In this document: in pieces, positions 6,279 through 13,535 of the stretch
How positions within the stretch are numbered: the first letter of the stretch is position 1
Layout: each line of letters begins with the position of its first letter
Origin: DATCSE01 sp036568605
GTDB lineage: Bacteria; Pseudomonadota; Gammaproteobacteria; Burkholderiales; Burkholderiaceae_C
NCBI GenBank assembly: GCA_036568605.1
Contig: DATCSE010000212.1
Coordinates: forward strand, 1 to 22,008
Length of the DNA: 22,008 bases
Reading direction: 5' to 3'
Program-made: the position numbers and the translations under genes
Notes under the pieces: generated by a model
The model's input: only the letters and a program-made list of their open reading frames with translations
Told to the model about the DNA's origin: nothing
Database searches by the model: none

Positions 6279-9165
6279 CGGCGGATGCCGCCGCGGTCGC
6301 CCGCGCCAGCGCGATGCCGAGTTCCGAGTCGGGCGCGACCGTGATCGTCTCGGCCACGCGATGCGCGGCTGCCAGCGCCTGCCGGCAGGCCGCTTCGTTG
6401 CCGGCGAGGGATTCGACCTCGGCGCGGCTGCACTGGATCAGCGTGAGGCTGATCCGGTCGGACACCTCGGTCAGCAGCTCGGTGCCGCGATCCAGGCACT
6501 CGCGTGCTTCGTCGAACCGCGACTGTCGCCCGCAGCAGGCGCCGAGGTAGTTCAGGAACTGCCCTTGCGAACGCTTGTCGGCAAGCCGGCGCGCGATGTC
6601 GAGTGCGCCCCGGTAGGCCGTCTCGGCCGCGCTCCAGTCACGCCCGGCCTCGTGCAGCAGGCCGATGTTGCACAGCACGACGCTTTCGAGCCGTACGTAC
6701 CCGAGCTGCTGGGCAATCTGCAGCGCCTCGACGAGGCAGGCCAGGGCTTCGGCGATGCGTCCTTGCGTCTGGTACAGCAGCCCCAGGTTGCACAGCGTGT
6801 TGCCTTCCCATTGCCGGTCGCCCCGCTCGCGCATCAGGACGATGGCTTCGTCGTAGAAGCGCCCGGCGCTCTCGAGCTCGCCGAGGTTGGCGTAGACCTG
6901 GCCCAGGTTGCCCAGGCATCCGCTTTCCAGGCGCCGCGCGCCCAGCGAGCGGGCGATGACCAGCGCCGCGGAGTAGTCGCGGCGAGCGGCGGCCATCTGG
7001 CCGAGGTGCTGGTGATACGTGCCGCGGCCGTTCATCGCGGTGCATTCGAGCGGACGGTCGCCGAGCTCGCGCGCGAGCGCGAGCGCGGCTTCGAAGCCGG
7101 CGGCCGCGGCGGTCATGTCGCCGGCATACATGTCCAGCTCGGCCAGCGAGTGCAACAGCCATCCTTCGCTGCTCCGCAACCCATGGTCCTGGCAGATCGA
7201 GAGCCCCGCCTCGAAATGCGCGCGCGCCTCGGCTTGTTGACGCGTCTGCAGGCGCGATTGGCCCGCCACCCGCTCGATCGCGATGCGCTGCCCGGCGTCC
7301 AGGCCTTCGAGTGCCCGCGCACGGATGGCCAGCGCATAGCCGGTGTCGAACGGGCCGCGCAGCGCCAGTGCCTTCCATCCGCGCTCGAGCGTGGCGACCG
7401 CAATGGCGGCGTCGCTGCGCACGATCGCCCGCTCGCAGGCGGCGACGAAGTTGTCGAGCTCGCCGGTGACCGGCTCCGGGCCGTCGTCGACGTCCGGCGA
7501 GAAGCCGAAATAGCGCCCATGTCGTTGCTCCGCGGCACGCAGGCCGTCCGGGCCGCTGCCGGCGAATCGGCCCGGCGCCGCCAGCTGCGCCGCGGCGTAT
7601 TCCTGGACGCTCGCGAGCATGTCGAACCGGGCCGGCGCGCTGCGCCAGATCAGCGACTTGTCGACCAGCGATTGCGTGATGTCGACGGCGTCCATCGTGT
7701 CGTCGGTAGGGCTGGTATCGACGGTGGCCGCGATGGCCTCCAGCGTGAAGCCGCCGCGAAACACCGACAACTGGCCCAGCGTCGCCCTCTCGGCCTCGGA
7801 CAGCAGCTCCCAGGACCAGTCCAGCGTCGCCCGCAACGTGGCCTGCCGGTCGACGCGGCCGCCGCGTGAGGTCAGCAGCCTGAAGCGCTCGCTCATGCGG
7901 ACCACCAGCAGCGCCGGCGTAAAGACCCGCACGCGTGCGGCGGCCAGTTCGATGGCGAGCGGCAGGCCATCGAGCAGCTTGACGAGCCGCGCGATCGCCT
8001 CGGCGTGTTCCGCACCGGCCGCAGAGCCGGACTGCACGGCCTCGGCGCGTTGGATGAACAGGGAGGCCGCCTCGCTGGCGTCCAGCGGGGCAAGGGTCAG
8101 CAAGACTTCGCCGACGATCCCCAGCACTTCGCGGGTCGTCACCAGGAACCGGGCTTGGTTCGCGCGGTCCAGCCAGCGGCCCAGCGTCGCCTCGGCGTGC
8201 GCCACGAGTTGCTCGAAGTTGTCCAGGATGACCAGGCACTCGCCGCGCCCGGCGATGGCGTCTCCGAGTTGCCCGACCGGATCGCCGCCGCCCAGCGGAA
8301 CATCCAGTCCCTGCGCGACGGCATGCACCAGGCCCTCGAGGCCGCGCGCCTGGGTCAGGTCGCAGAACCAGACGCCGCCAGGGAAGTCACCGAGCCACGT
8401 CCAGCCGAAGCGCTGGGCCAGGCGTGTCTTGCCCGTCCCGCCTATGCCCAGCAGCGAGATCAGCCGCGAGCCTTCGCGGCGACGCTGCTGCAGCGACCGC
8501 AAGTCCGCCGCGCGGCCGACGAACCGGTCGCGCTCCGCCGGCAAGGTGTGCCGCATCTCGCGCAGCGGAACCCACAGATCGCCCTGCAGCACGACGCGAT
8601 AGGCCTTGTCGGTGTCGCGGGGCGGCACGAACGGGGCTGTCTCGTCGCCGACTTCGAAGACGTCGATCGGCGTCTCGACACCTCTGACGCGCCACGGGCC
8701 GTGATGGCACAGCTGAAACCGGCCGATGCCCAGCGCCGTCGCGGCATCCGCGCTGAGCAGCGTCTGCCGCGGCAGCGCCAGCATCATCAGGCGGCCGGCG
8801 ATCGGCTTGGCGATGCCGTCGACCTCGATCGGCTTCGCGCCGCGCTCGATGTCCAGCGGGGTCGAGTGACGCTCGATCAACGGCCCGACGTGGATGCCGG
8901 CCCGGGCGCGCAGCGGTTCCTCCAAGGTCGCGATCACGCGGTGGTACGCAAGCGCGAACCCGGCCGCGTCGGCCACCTGCTCGAACAGCAGCAAGAACCC
9001 GTCGCTCTTGTCGATCTCGCGCCCATGCCACTGCCGCAGCAAGTCGCGCGCGGCCCGGTCGTGCGCGGCCCACAGTGCCGACGCCGCAGTCTCGCCCAGC
9101 CGCTCGGTGATCCCGGTGCTGTCGACGATGTCGGTCAGCAACAACGCGCGTTGTTGTTCAGCCAT
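6253..9165 (-). CDS. Cyclase-homology / STAND ATPase / TPR signalling protein
   Basis: A 970-residue multidomain regulator. Residues 1-175 form a class III nucleotide-cyclase homology domain with TDIVDST (D12), SDGFLLLF (D55) and RAGIHVG. The usual second-metal GD motif is altered to SD, so activity is uncertain. Residues 215-480 hold a STAND/NB-ARC-like ATPase with P-loop GIGGTGKT (240-247), Walker B LVILDN (311-316) and TTREVL. The C-terminal half is built of tetratricopeptide-like repeats (LGNLGQVYANLGELESAGRFY, LCNLGLLYQTQGRIAEAL and others), a likely ligand or partner platform. GGAGGG lies before the ATG at 9165. The family is thought to couple ligand sensing to ATP-driven assembly; neither trigger nor output is visible. 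It could supply cyclic nucleotide to the nearby Crp-like protein, but that is inference. Confidence 0.85.
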   Translation of the reverse strand: MAEQQRALLLTDIVDSTGITERLGETAASALWAAHDRAARDLLRQWHGREIDKSDGFLLLFEQVADAAGFALAYHRVIATLEEPLRARAGIHVGPLIERHSTPLDIERGAKPIEVDGIAKPIAGRLMMLALPRQTLLSADAATALGIGRFQLCHHGPWRVRGVETPIDVFEVGDETAPFVPPRDTDKAYRVVLQGDLWVPLREMRHTLPAERDRFVGRAADLRSLQQRRREGSRLISLLGIGGTGKTRLAQRFGWTWLGDFPGGVWFCDLTQARGLEGLVHAVAQGLDVPLGGGDPVGQLGDAIAGRGECLVILDNFEQLVAHAEATLGRWLDRANQARFLVTTREVLGIVGEVLLTLAPLDASEAASLFIQRAEAVQSGSAAGAEHAEAIARLVKLLDGLPLAIELAAARVRVFTPALLVVRMSERFRLLTSRGGRVDRQATLRATLDWSWELLSEAERATLGQLSVFRGGFTLEAIAATVDTSPTDDTMDAVDITQSLVDKSLIWRSAPARFDMLASVQEYAAAQLAAPGRFAGSGPDGLRAAEQRHGRYFGFSPDVDDGPEPVTGELDNFVAACERAIVRSDAAIAVATLERGWKALALRGPFDTGYALAIRARALEGLDAGQRIAIERVAGQSRLQTRQQAEARAHFEAGLSICQDHGLRSSEGWLLHSLAELDMYAGDMTAAAAGFEAALALARELGDRPLECTAMNGRGTYHQHLGQMAAARRDYSAALVIARSLGARRLESGCLGNLGQVYANLGELESAGRFYDEAIVLMRERGDRQWEGNTLCNLGLLYQTQGRIAEALACLVEALQIAQQLGYVRLESVVLCNIGLLHEAGRDWSAAETAYRGALDIARRLADKRSQGQFLNYLGACCGRQSRFDEARECLDRGTELLTEVSDRISLTLIQCSRAEVESLAGNEAACRQALAAAHRVAETITVAPDSELGIALARATAAASAVRACTATD

Positions 9166-9188
9166 CCGGGCCCTCCGTGGCGGGGCGT

Positions 9189-9212
9189 GCCGTTCGCGTC
9201 GCGGCGAACGGC
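9189..9212. promoter_or_regulatory. perfect inverted repeat upstream of the ATPase gene
   Basis: GCCGTTCGC (9189-9197) and GCGAACGGC (9204-9212) form a 9-bp perfect dyad with a 6-nt centre, 23 nt upstream of the cyclase/ATPase start and in the gap to the divergent response-regulator-like gene. It could be an operator or a leader hairpin. Confidence 0.4.
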
Positions 9213-9331
9213 CGTTCCGGACAGGTCACTCTATCGGAAAGACCGTCCGCGAGATAGTGACGGCGGGCTCTGCTTGCCAAGCCTGCAGGTCTAGGGATGT
9301 CGGCGCCCTGACCCGGTGCAATACTGGGCCG

Positions 9332-10213
9332 ATGCAGGTGGCCGTGGCGATTCTGGGATTCGGTGTCTTCGAGCACGATGCGCTGAGCTTTTGCGTACGC
9401 AACGCGCTCGCGAGCGACGTCGACTATGCGCTGTGCGAGCGGCTGGACGATGCCGACCTGGTCGTCGCCGATGCCGATGCGCCCGGCATGGTCGAGCGCA
9501 TCGTGCAGGCGGCACGCACGCCGCGCGTCGTGTTCGTCGGCAGGACCGACGTGCCCGGCGCGCTGTTCCGGGTGCCGCGGCCGATCGACCCGGCCCGGGT
9601 GCTGCGCTGCCTCGATGAAATGGCCGCCGATCTGCTGCGCGAGCACGATCCGGCATGGGCCAACGCGGAGGCGGCCGTGGCGCCGGCGTCGGCCGGATTC
9701 CCGCCCGACGACATGCCGCCCGTACCGCCCGCGGCGGACACCGCCGACCCGCGCATCAGCACCAAGGCGAAGGTGCGGCGCGCGGTGCGGCGAGCCCAAG
9801 TGGCGCGCAGCAGCGGCCCGATGCCCGTCGATGTGCTGGTGCTCGAGGAGAACGACGACGACCGCGCCGTGCTGGTCGGGCTGCTCGAGCGTTTCGGCTT
9901 CGTCGTGCACCAGGCCATGACGGCCGAGCAGGCGGGGCATCTGCTGCGGCGCCACTACGCTGCGGCGTTCCTCGAGATCCCGTTCGACGGCACCGACCGC
10001 GGCGCCGGGATCGAGCTGTGCCGCCGCGTCAAGGAGAGCGAAAGCACGCCGGCGCTGATCGTCGTGACCGACCGGCTCGACCCGTCCGATCACGTGCGGG
10101 CGCGGCTGGTCGGCGCCGACGTGCACCTGACCAAGCCGCTGAGCCGCGGCGACGTCGCGCGCTCGCTCGAGGGCTGCGGCGTCGGCTTGCCGGCCGACGC
10201 GCGGCGCGCCTGA
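9332..10213 (+). CDS. Response-regulator-like protein with degenerate tandem receivers
   Basis: A 293-residue protein. Residues 166-278 are a CheY-type receiver: acidic start VLVLEEN, T246 (LIVVTD) and K268 (HLTKPLSRG) are kept, but the phospho-acceptor Asp is replaced by Glu (E215 in FLEIPFDG). Residues 3-95 look like a second, more eroded receiver: ADLVVADADAPG, RVVFVGR and VPRPIDPARVL in the right order, with Arg for Lys in the last motif. A Pro/Ala-rich linker and a basic stretch (KAKVRRAVRRAQVARS, 145-160) lie between. No DNA-binding or enzymatic output domain is present. It is divergent from the cyclase/ATPase gene, 166 nt away, and convergent with tetR. It may act as a phosphorylation-independent adaptor. 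Confidence 0.75.
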   Translation: MQVAVAILGFGVFEHDALSFCVRNALASDVDYALCERLDDADLVVADADAPGMVERIVQAARTPRVVFVGRTDVPGALFRVPRPIDPARVLRCLDEMAADLLREHDPAWANAEAAVAPASAGFPPDDMPPVPPAADTADPRISTKAKVRRAVRRAQVARSSGPMPVDVLVLEENDDDRAVLVGLLERFGFVVHQAMTAEQAGHLLRRHYAAAFLEIPFDGTDRGAGIELCRRVKESESTPALIVVTDRLDPSDHVRARLVGADVHLTKPLSRGDVARSLEGCGVGLPADARRA

Positions 10214-10232
10214 AACGACCGCCGCGCCGTCG

Positions 10233-10922
10233 TCAGCGCTGCACGGCGCGCGTGACGGCGTCGATCACGAACGCTTCCCAGTGCGCGAGCGCATCCGCCG
10301 CGTCCAGGTCCTCGCCGAGGAAGGCCGACAGCGTGTAGCGGTTCGACAGGTAGAAGTAGCCCAGCGCGGCGATCATCAGGTAGACGTCGCGCGCCGAGGC
10401 GTCGGCGCGGAACAGCTTGCGCCGCGCGCCGCTGGCCAGCACCTCGCCGAGCACGTTGACCGCCGCCGACGAGTACTCGCGCGCGCTGGTGGACTTCGCG
10501 ATGTGCGCGCCGCGATGCAGGTTCTCGGTGTTCAGCAGCGTGATGAACTCGGGGTTCTTCAGGTAGTAGCCCCACATGAAGCGGATCACCGCGTGCAGCG
10601 ATTCGACCGGCTGCGACGCATCGAGCCGCAGCTTGGACTCGGCCTCGTTGAAGCGCCGGTACATCTCCTCCAGCACGGCAATGAAGAGGCCTTCCTTGCT
10701 GCCGAAGTAGTAGTAGATCATCCGGTCATACGACTTCGCGGCCTTCGAGATCTGCTCGACGCGGCCGCCGTCGTAGCCGTGCTTCGCGAACACTTTCGTC
10801 GCGGCGCGCAGGATGCTGTCGCGCGTGGCCTGCGCGGCCAGCTCTCGCACGCCGCGGCGGCGCGGCTCGCCGGGTTCCTGCGCGGCCGGGGCGGCGCTGC
10901 GGCGCGGCGCGGCGCGGTTCAT
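10233..10922 (-). CDS. TetR-family transcriptional regulator (candidate regulator of nicotinate genes)
   Basis: A 229-residue protein. After a basic, proline-rich N-terminal extension comes the TetR helix-turn-helix region: RDSILRAATKVFAKHGYDG, then VEQISKAAKSYDRMIYYYFGSKEGLF. The C-terminal part (FMWGYYLKNPEFITLLNTENL and beyond) is a helical ligand/dimerisation domain. Its ATG overlaps the stop of fpr by 4 nt (ATGA at 10919-10922), so the two genes are translationally coupled and share the promoter divergent from the hydroxynicotinate reductase gene. That promoter contains the 20-bp palindrome (11772-11791), a suitable length for a TetR dimer pair, and the same element recurs before the enamidase gene. 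It is the best candidate repressor of the pathway, responding to nicotinate or 6-hydroxynicotinate; this is inferred, not shown. Confidence 0.85.
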   Translation of the reverse strand: MNRAAPRRSAAPAAQEPGEPRRRGVRELAAQATRDSILRAATKVFAKHGYDGGRVEQISKAAKSYDRMIYYYFGSKEGLFIAVLEEMYRRFNEAESKLRLDASQPVESLHAVIRFMWGYYLKNPEFITLLNTENLHRGAHIAKSTSAREYSSAAVNVLGEVLASGARRKLFRADASARDVYLMIAALGYFYLSNRYTLSAFLGEDLDAADALAHWEAFVIDAVTRAVQR

Positions 10923-11692
10923 TGCTCGGCGAACGCCCGTTCGATCACGAACGCCCCCGGTGTCGAGGTGTTGCCCTCGGCGAAGCCGCGCCCTTCGAGC
11001 ATGTGCTTCAGGTCGCGCAGCATGCCGGGGCTGCCGCAGATCATCACGCGGTCGGCTTCGGGGTCGAGGTCGGGCACGCCCAGGTCCTTGAACAGCTTGC
11101 CCGATTCGATCAGCGCGGTCACGCGGCCCATGTTGCGGTACGCCTCGCGGGTCACGGTCGGGTAGTAGCGCAGCTTGCTCGTCACCAGATCGCCGAGGAA
11201 CTCGTGGGCCGGCAGGTGCTCGGTCAGCAGGTCGTGGTACGCCAGCTCGTCCTTGGTGCGCACGCCGTGCACCAGGATGACCTGCTCGAAGCGCTCGTAG
11301 GTTTCCGGGTCGCGGATGATGCTCATGAACGGCGCGAGGCCGGTGCCGGTGGAGAGCAGGTACAGCCGCTTGCCCGGCAGCAGGTAGTCGATCACCAGCG
11401 TGCCGGTGGGCTTCTTGCCGACGATGATGGCGTCGCCGACCTGGATGTGCTGCAGCTTGGAGGTCAGCGGGCCGTCGGGCACCTTGATGCTGAGGAACTC
11501 GAGGTGTTCCTCGTAGTTCGCGCTGACGATGCTGTAGGCGCGCAGCAGCGGCTTGTTGTTGACCTTCAGCCCGATCATCGTGAAGTGGCCGTTCGCGAAG
11601 CGCAGGCCCGGGTCGCGCGTGGTCGTGAAGGTGAAGAGCTTGTCGGTCCAGTGGTGGACGCTCAGGACGCGTTCTTCGTTGAAGGCGCTCAT
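10919..11692 (-). CDS. fpr: Ferredoxin/flavodoxin-NADP+ reductase
   Basis: A 257-residue FAD enzyme of the bacterial Fpr type, near the usual length. The FAD-binding motif RAYSIVS lies at residues 51-57, the NADP-binding motif STGTGLAPFMS near 114-124 and the CGSPGM motif near the C-terminus; the end (VIERAFAEQ) resembles the C-terminal tail of subclass II enzymes. It passes electrons between NADPH and ferredoxin in the cytoplasm. It is transcribed away from the 6-hydroxynicotinate reductase gene across a 117-bp shared promoter region. The E. barkeri reductase is ferredoxin-dependent, so this copy may be dedicated to delivering NADPH electrons to it. No ferredoxin gene is present in the window. 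Fpr is also used in oxidative stress and Fe-S repair, so a general role is the alternative. tetR overlaps its end. Confidence 0.9.
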   Translation of the reverse strand: MSAFNEERVLSVHHWTDKLFTFTTTRDPGLRFANGHFTMIGLKVNNKPLLRAYSIVSANYEEHLEFLSIKVPDGPLTSKLQHIQVGDAIIVGKKPTGTLVIDYLLPGKRLYLLSTGTGLAPFMSIIRDPETYERFEQVILVHGVRTKDELAYHDLLTEHLPAHEFLGDLVTSKLRYYPTVTREAYRNMGRVTALIESGKLFKDLGVPDLDPEADRVMICGSPGMLRDLKHMLEGRGFAEGNTSTPGAFVIERAFAEQ

Positions 11693-11729
11693 AAGGTGAA
11701 TTTTCTTTCGGAAGAAGACGCCGGGCGTC

Positions 11730-11758
11730 TTGCGCCGGCCGCGGCTCGCCGCTACGAT
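11730..11758 (+). promoter_or_regulatory. candidate sigma-70 promoter of hydroxynicotinate reductase gene
   Basis: TTGCGC (11730-11735) and TACGAT (11753-11758) are separated by exactly 17 bp. The predicted start near 11765 places operator site 2 at about +8 to +27, which suggests repression. Confidence 0.5.
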
Positions 11759-11771
11759 CGCGACGAATTCG

Positions 11772-11791
11772 TTCAGTGAATGCTACATGAA
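11772..11791. promoter_or_regulatory. shared 20-bp palindromic operator, site 2 (fpr-tetR / reductase divergent region)
   Basis: TTCAGTGAATGCTACATGAA, one base different from site 1 and 15 of 20 identical to site 3. Its minus-strand TAGCAT (11785-11780) has TTGCGG (11808-11803) 17 bp upstream, which makes a candidate promoter for fpr-tetR with its -10 inside the operator. One regulator bound here could control both directions. Confidence 0.8.
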
Positions 11792-11809
11792 CGATCCGAG
11801 GCCCGCAAC

Positions 11810-13423
11810 ATGAGCGAACATACCAAGACCGACGGCCTGCCCGAGGCGCCGACGCTGCCGCTGGCGGCTGCGGGCGAGCCGGTGGTGCTCGACAGATCGC
11901 GCCCGCGCAACGAGCGCATGGCCAGCGAGAAGATCGAATGCAACGCCTGCCCGGTGCTGTGCCAGATCTCGCCCGGCAAGAGCGGCGCCTGCGACCGCTA
12001 CGCGAACGCGAACGGCGTGCTGATCCGGGTCGACCCGGTCGTGCTGCTGCGGCGCACGCTGGAGACGAGCGACGAAGCGGCGCTGGTGCCGTTCGCGTCG
12101 CGCAGCGACGATGCCGCGGCCGAGGCGCAGGCGAACCCGCTGGCCGCGCAGCACGAGGTCTTCGTCACCGGCATCGGCTCGAGCACGACCTACCCGGACT
12201 ACAAGCCTGCGCCGTTCATCGTCGCGTCGCAGCGCGACGGCGTCGACATGGTCACCGTCGTCACCGAAGGCATCTTCAGCTACTGCAGCTTCAAGGTGAA
12301 GATCGACACCGATCGCTGGCTGGGCCCCGAGCAGGCCAACGTGCGCTGCAAGGGCGAGGTGGTCGGCCACGTGTCGACCGCCGAGTACGGCTCGCAGATG
12401 CTCTCGCTGGGCGGCGTGCACCACCTGACCGGCGGCAGCAAGAAGGAAGGCCGCGTCACCTGCGAGATGATGCTCGCGCTGGGCAACAAGCAGGCGGTGG
12501 AGCTGACGATAGACGGCGGCTCGCAGATCACCGTGCAGTCCGGCAAGCCGCCCATCGTCAACGGCGTCGAGGAGCAGCGCATGCGGGTCGGCTGCGGCTC
12601 GGCGACGATCGGCATCTTCGCGAAGCAGTTCTACGGCCAGGCCGACGAGGTCGTCGTCGTCGACGACCACATCACCGGCGTGCTGACCCAGCACCAGGCC
12701 GGACGCTGTCTGGACATGCGGGCCTCGGGCATCAAGATCCGCGGCCGCAAGTCGACGCCGGGGCGATATTTCCAGGTCGCGAACCCGGGCACCGGCTGGG
12801 GCGGCACCGACCTGGTCGATCCGCTGGCGATCGTCGAAGGCTGGGACCCCGAGGTCGCGTGGCCGGGCCTGAAGCTGCTGATGGTCTCGACCACCGGCGA
12901 GCACGCCGCGTGGTACGTGCTCGACGATCAGCTCGTCCCGCAGCCGGCCGCGATGCCGGTGGCGATGCAGGCTGTGGTCGAGCGCATCGCCGAGAACTGC
13001 GAGCCGTCGCTGACGACCGTGCTGTTTCTTGGCGGCGCCGGCGGCAGCCTGCGCGCCGGCGTCACCGAGAACCCGGTGCTGCTGACGCGGCGGATCAAGC
13101 AGGCGATGGTCAATGTGACCTGCGGCGGCGCGCCGGCCTACGTGTGGCCGGGCGGCGGCATCACGGTGATGGTCGACGTGGCGCGCATGCCCGACAACAG
13201 CTTCGGCACGGTGCCGACGCCGGCGATCGTCGCGCCGATCGAGTTCAGCATGCGGCTGGACGAATACCGCGCGCTTGGCGGCCACATGGAGCACGTCCGC
13301 AGCCTCGAGGACGCGCTCGCGCGCGGTGCCTGGCACGACGACGGGGCGCCGACCGCACGCCGCTGGGTCGCGAACGCACGCACGAACCCGTGGCCGCTCG
13401 GCGAGCCACCGATGCTGGGGTAA
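11810..13423 (+). CDS. hnr: 6-Hydroxynicotinate reductase
   Basis: A 537-residue protein that I match to the 6-hydroxynicotinate reductase family, supported by its neighbours (fpr, NicA-like subunit, shared operator with enamidase). The enzyme uses reduced ferredoxin to convert 6-hydroxynicotinate to 1,4,5,6-tetrahydro-6-oxonicotinate. An N-terminal Fe-S motif is clear: C44-x2-C47-x3-C51-x9-C61 (ECNACPVLC...GACDRY). Further cysteines (C159, C180, C218, C262, C300) could serve the additional clusters reported for the E. barkeri enzyme. That enzyme also has covalent flavin; a loose match to a flavinylation motif is GSAT (263-266). The ATG at 11810 follows GAGG; the earlier ATG at 11780 lies inside the operator and is rejected. 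Confidence in the exact substrate is lower than in the family. Confidence 0.8.
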   Translation: MSEHTKTDGLPEAPTLPLAAAGEPVVLDRSRPRNERMASEKIECNACPVLCQISPGKSGACDRYANANGVLIRVDPVVLLRRTLETSDEAALVPFASRSDDAAAEAQANPLAAQHEVFVTGIGSSTTYPDYKPAPFIVASQRDGVDMVTVVTEGIFSYCSFKVKIDTDRWLGPEQANVRCKGEVVGHVSTAEYGSQMLSLGGVHHLTGGSKKEGRVTCEMMLALGNKQAVELTIDGGSQITVQSGKPPIVNGVEEQRMRVGCGSATIGIFAKQFYGQADEVVVVDDHITGVLTQHQAGRCLDMRASGIKIRGRKSTPGRYFQVANPGTGWGGTDLVDPLAIVEGWDPEVAWPGLKLLMVSTTGEHAAWYVLDDQLVPQPAAMPVAMQAVVERIAENCEPSLTTVLFLGGAGGSLRAGVTENPVLLTRRIKQAMVNVTCGGAPAYVWPGGGITVMVDVARMPDNSFGTVPTPAIVAPIEFSMRLDEYRALGGHMEHVRSLEDALARGAWHDDGAPTARRWVANARTNPWPLGEPPMLG

Positions 13424-13440
13424 AGCGGTGGCCGACGAGA

Positions 13441-13535
13441 CCCTCACCCCAGCCCTCTCCCGCAAGCGGGAGAGGGGGGCAAGTCGAGACAACGTTCTCC
13501 CTCTCCCGCTTGCGGGAGAGGGCCAGGGGTGAGGG
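13441..13535. repeat. REP/BIME-like inverted pair of palindromes
   Basis: Two copies of the 24-nt palindrome CCCTCTCCCGC-NN-GCGGGAGAGGG (13453-13476 and 13499-13522) are each flanked outside by CCCTCACCCC or its complement. They form one large near-perfect inverted repeat with a 22-nt centre (13477-13498). It separates the reductase and UPF0280 genes, and its right edge contains the UPF0280 start codon. A related element is at the right end of the window. Confidence 0.85.

Noticed and set aside
11780..11812. ATG at 11780 as start of the reductase gene
   Set aside because: It lies inside the shared operator; ATG at 11810 has a GAGG ribosome site at correct spacing.
11810..13423. Ring-opening amidohydrolase (barbiturase/cyanuric acid hydrolase) for the reductase gene
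   Set aside because: Those enzymes are about 360 residues with three serine-lysine repeat domains; this one is 537 residues with an N-terminal CxxCxxxC...C motif and lies beside fpr.
13441..13535. CRISPR array or rho-independent terminator
   Set aside because: Only two inverted palindromes with one short centre and no regular spacers; no U-tract. Best described as a REP/BIME-like repeat.
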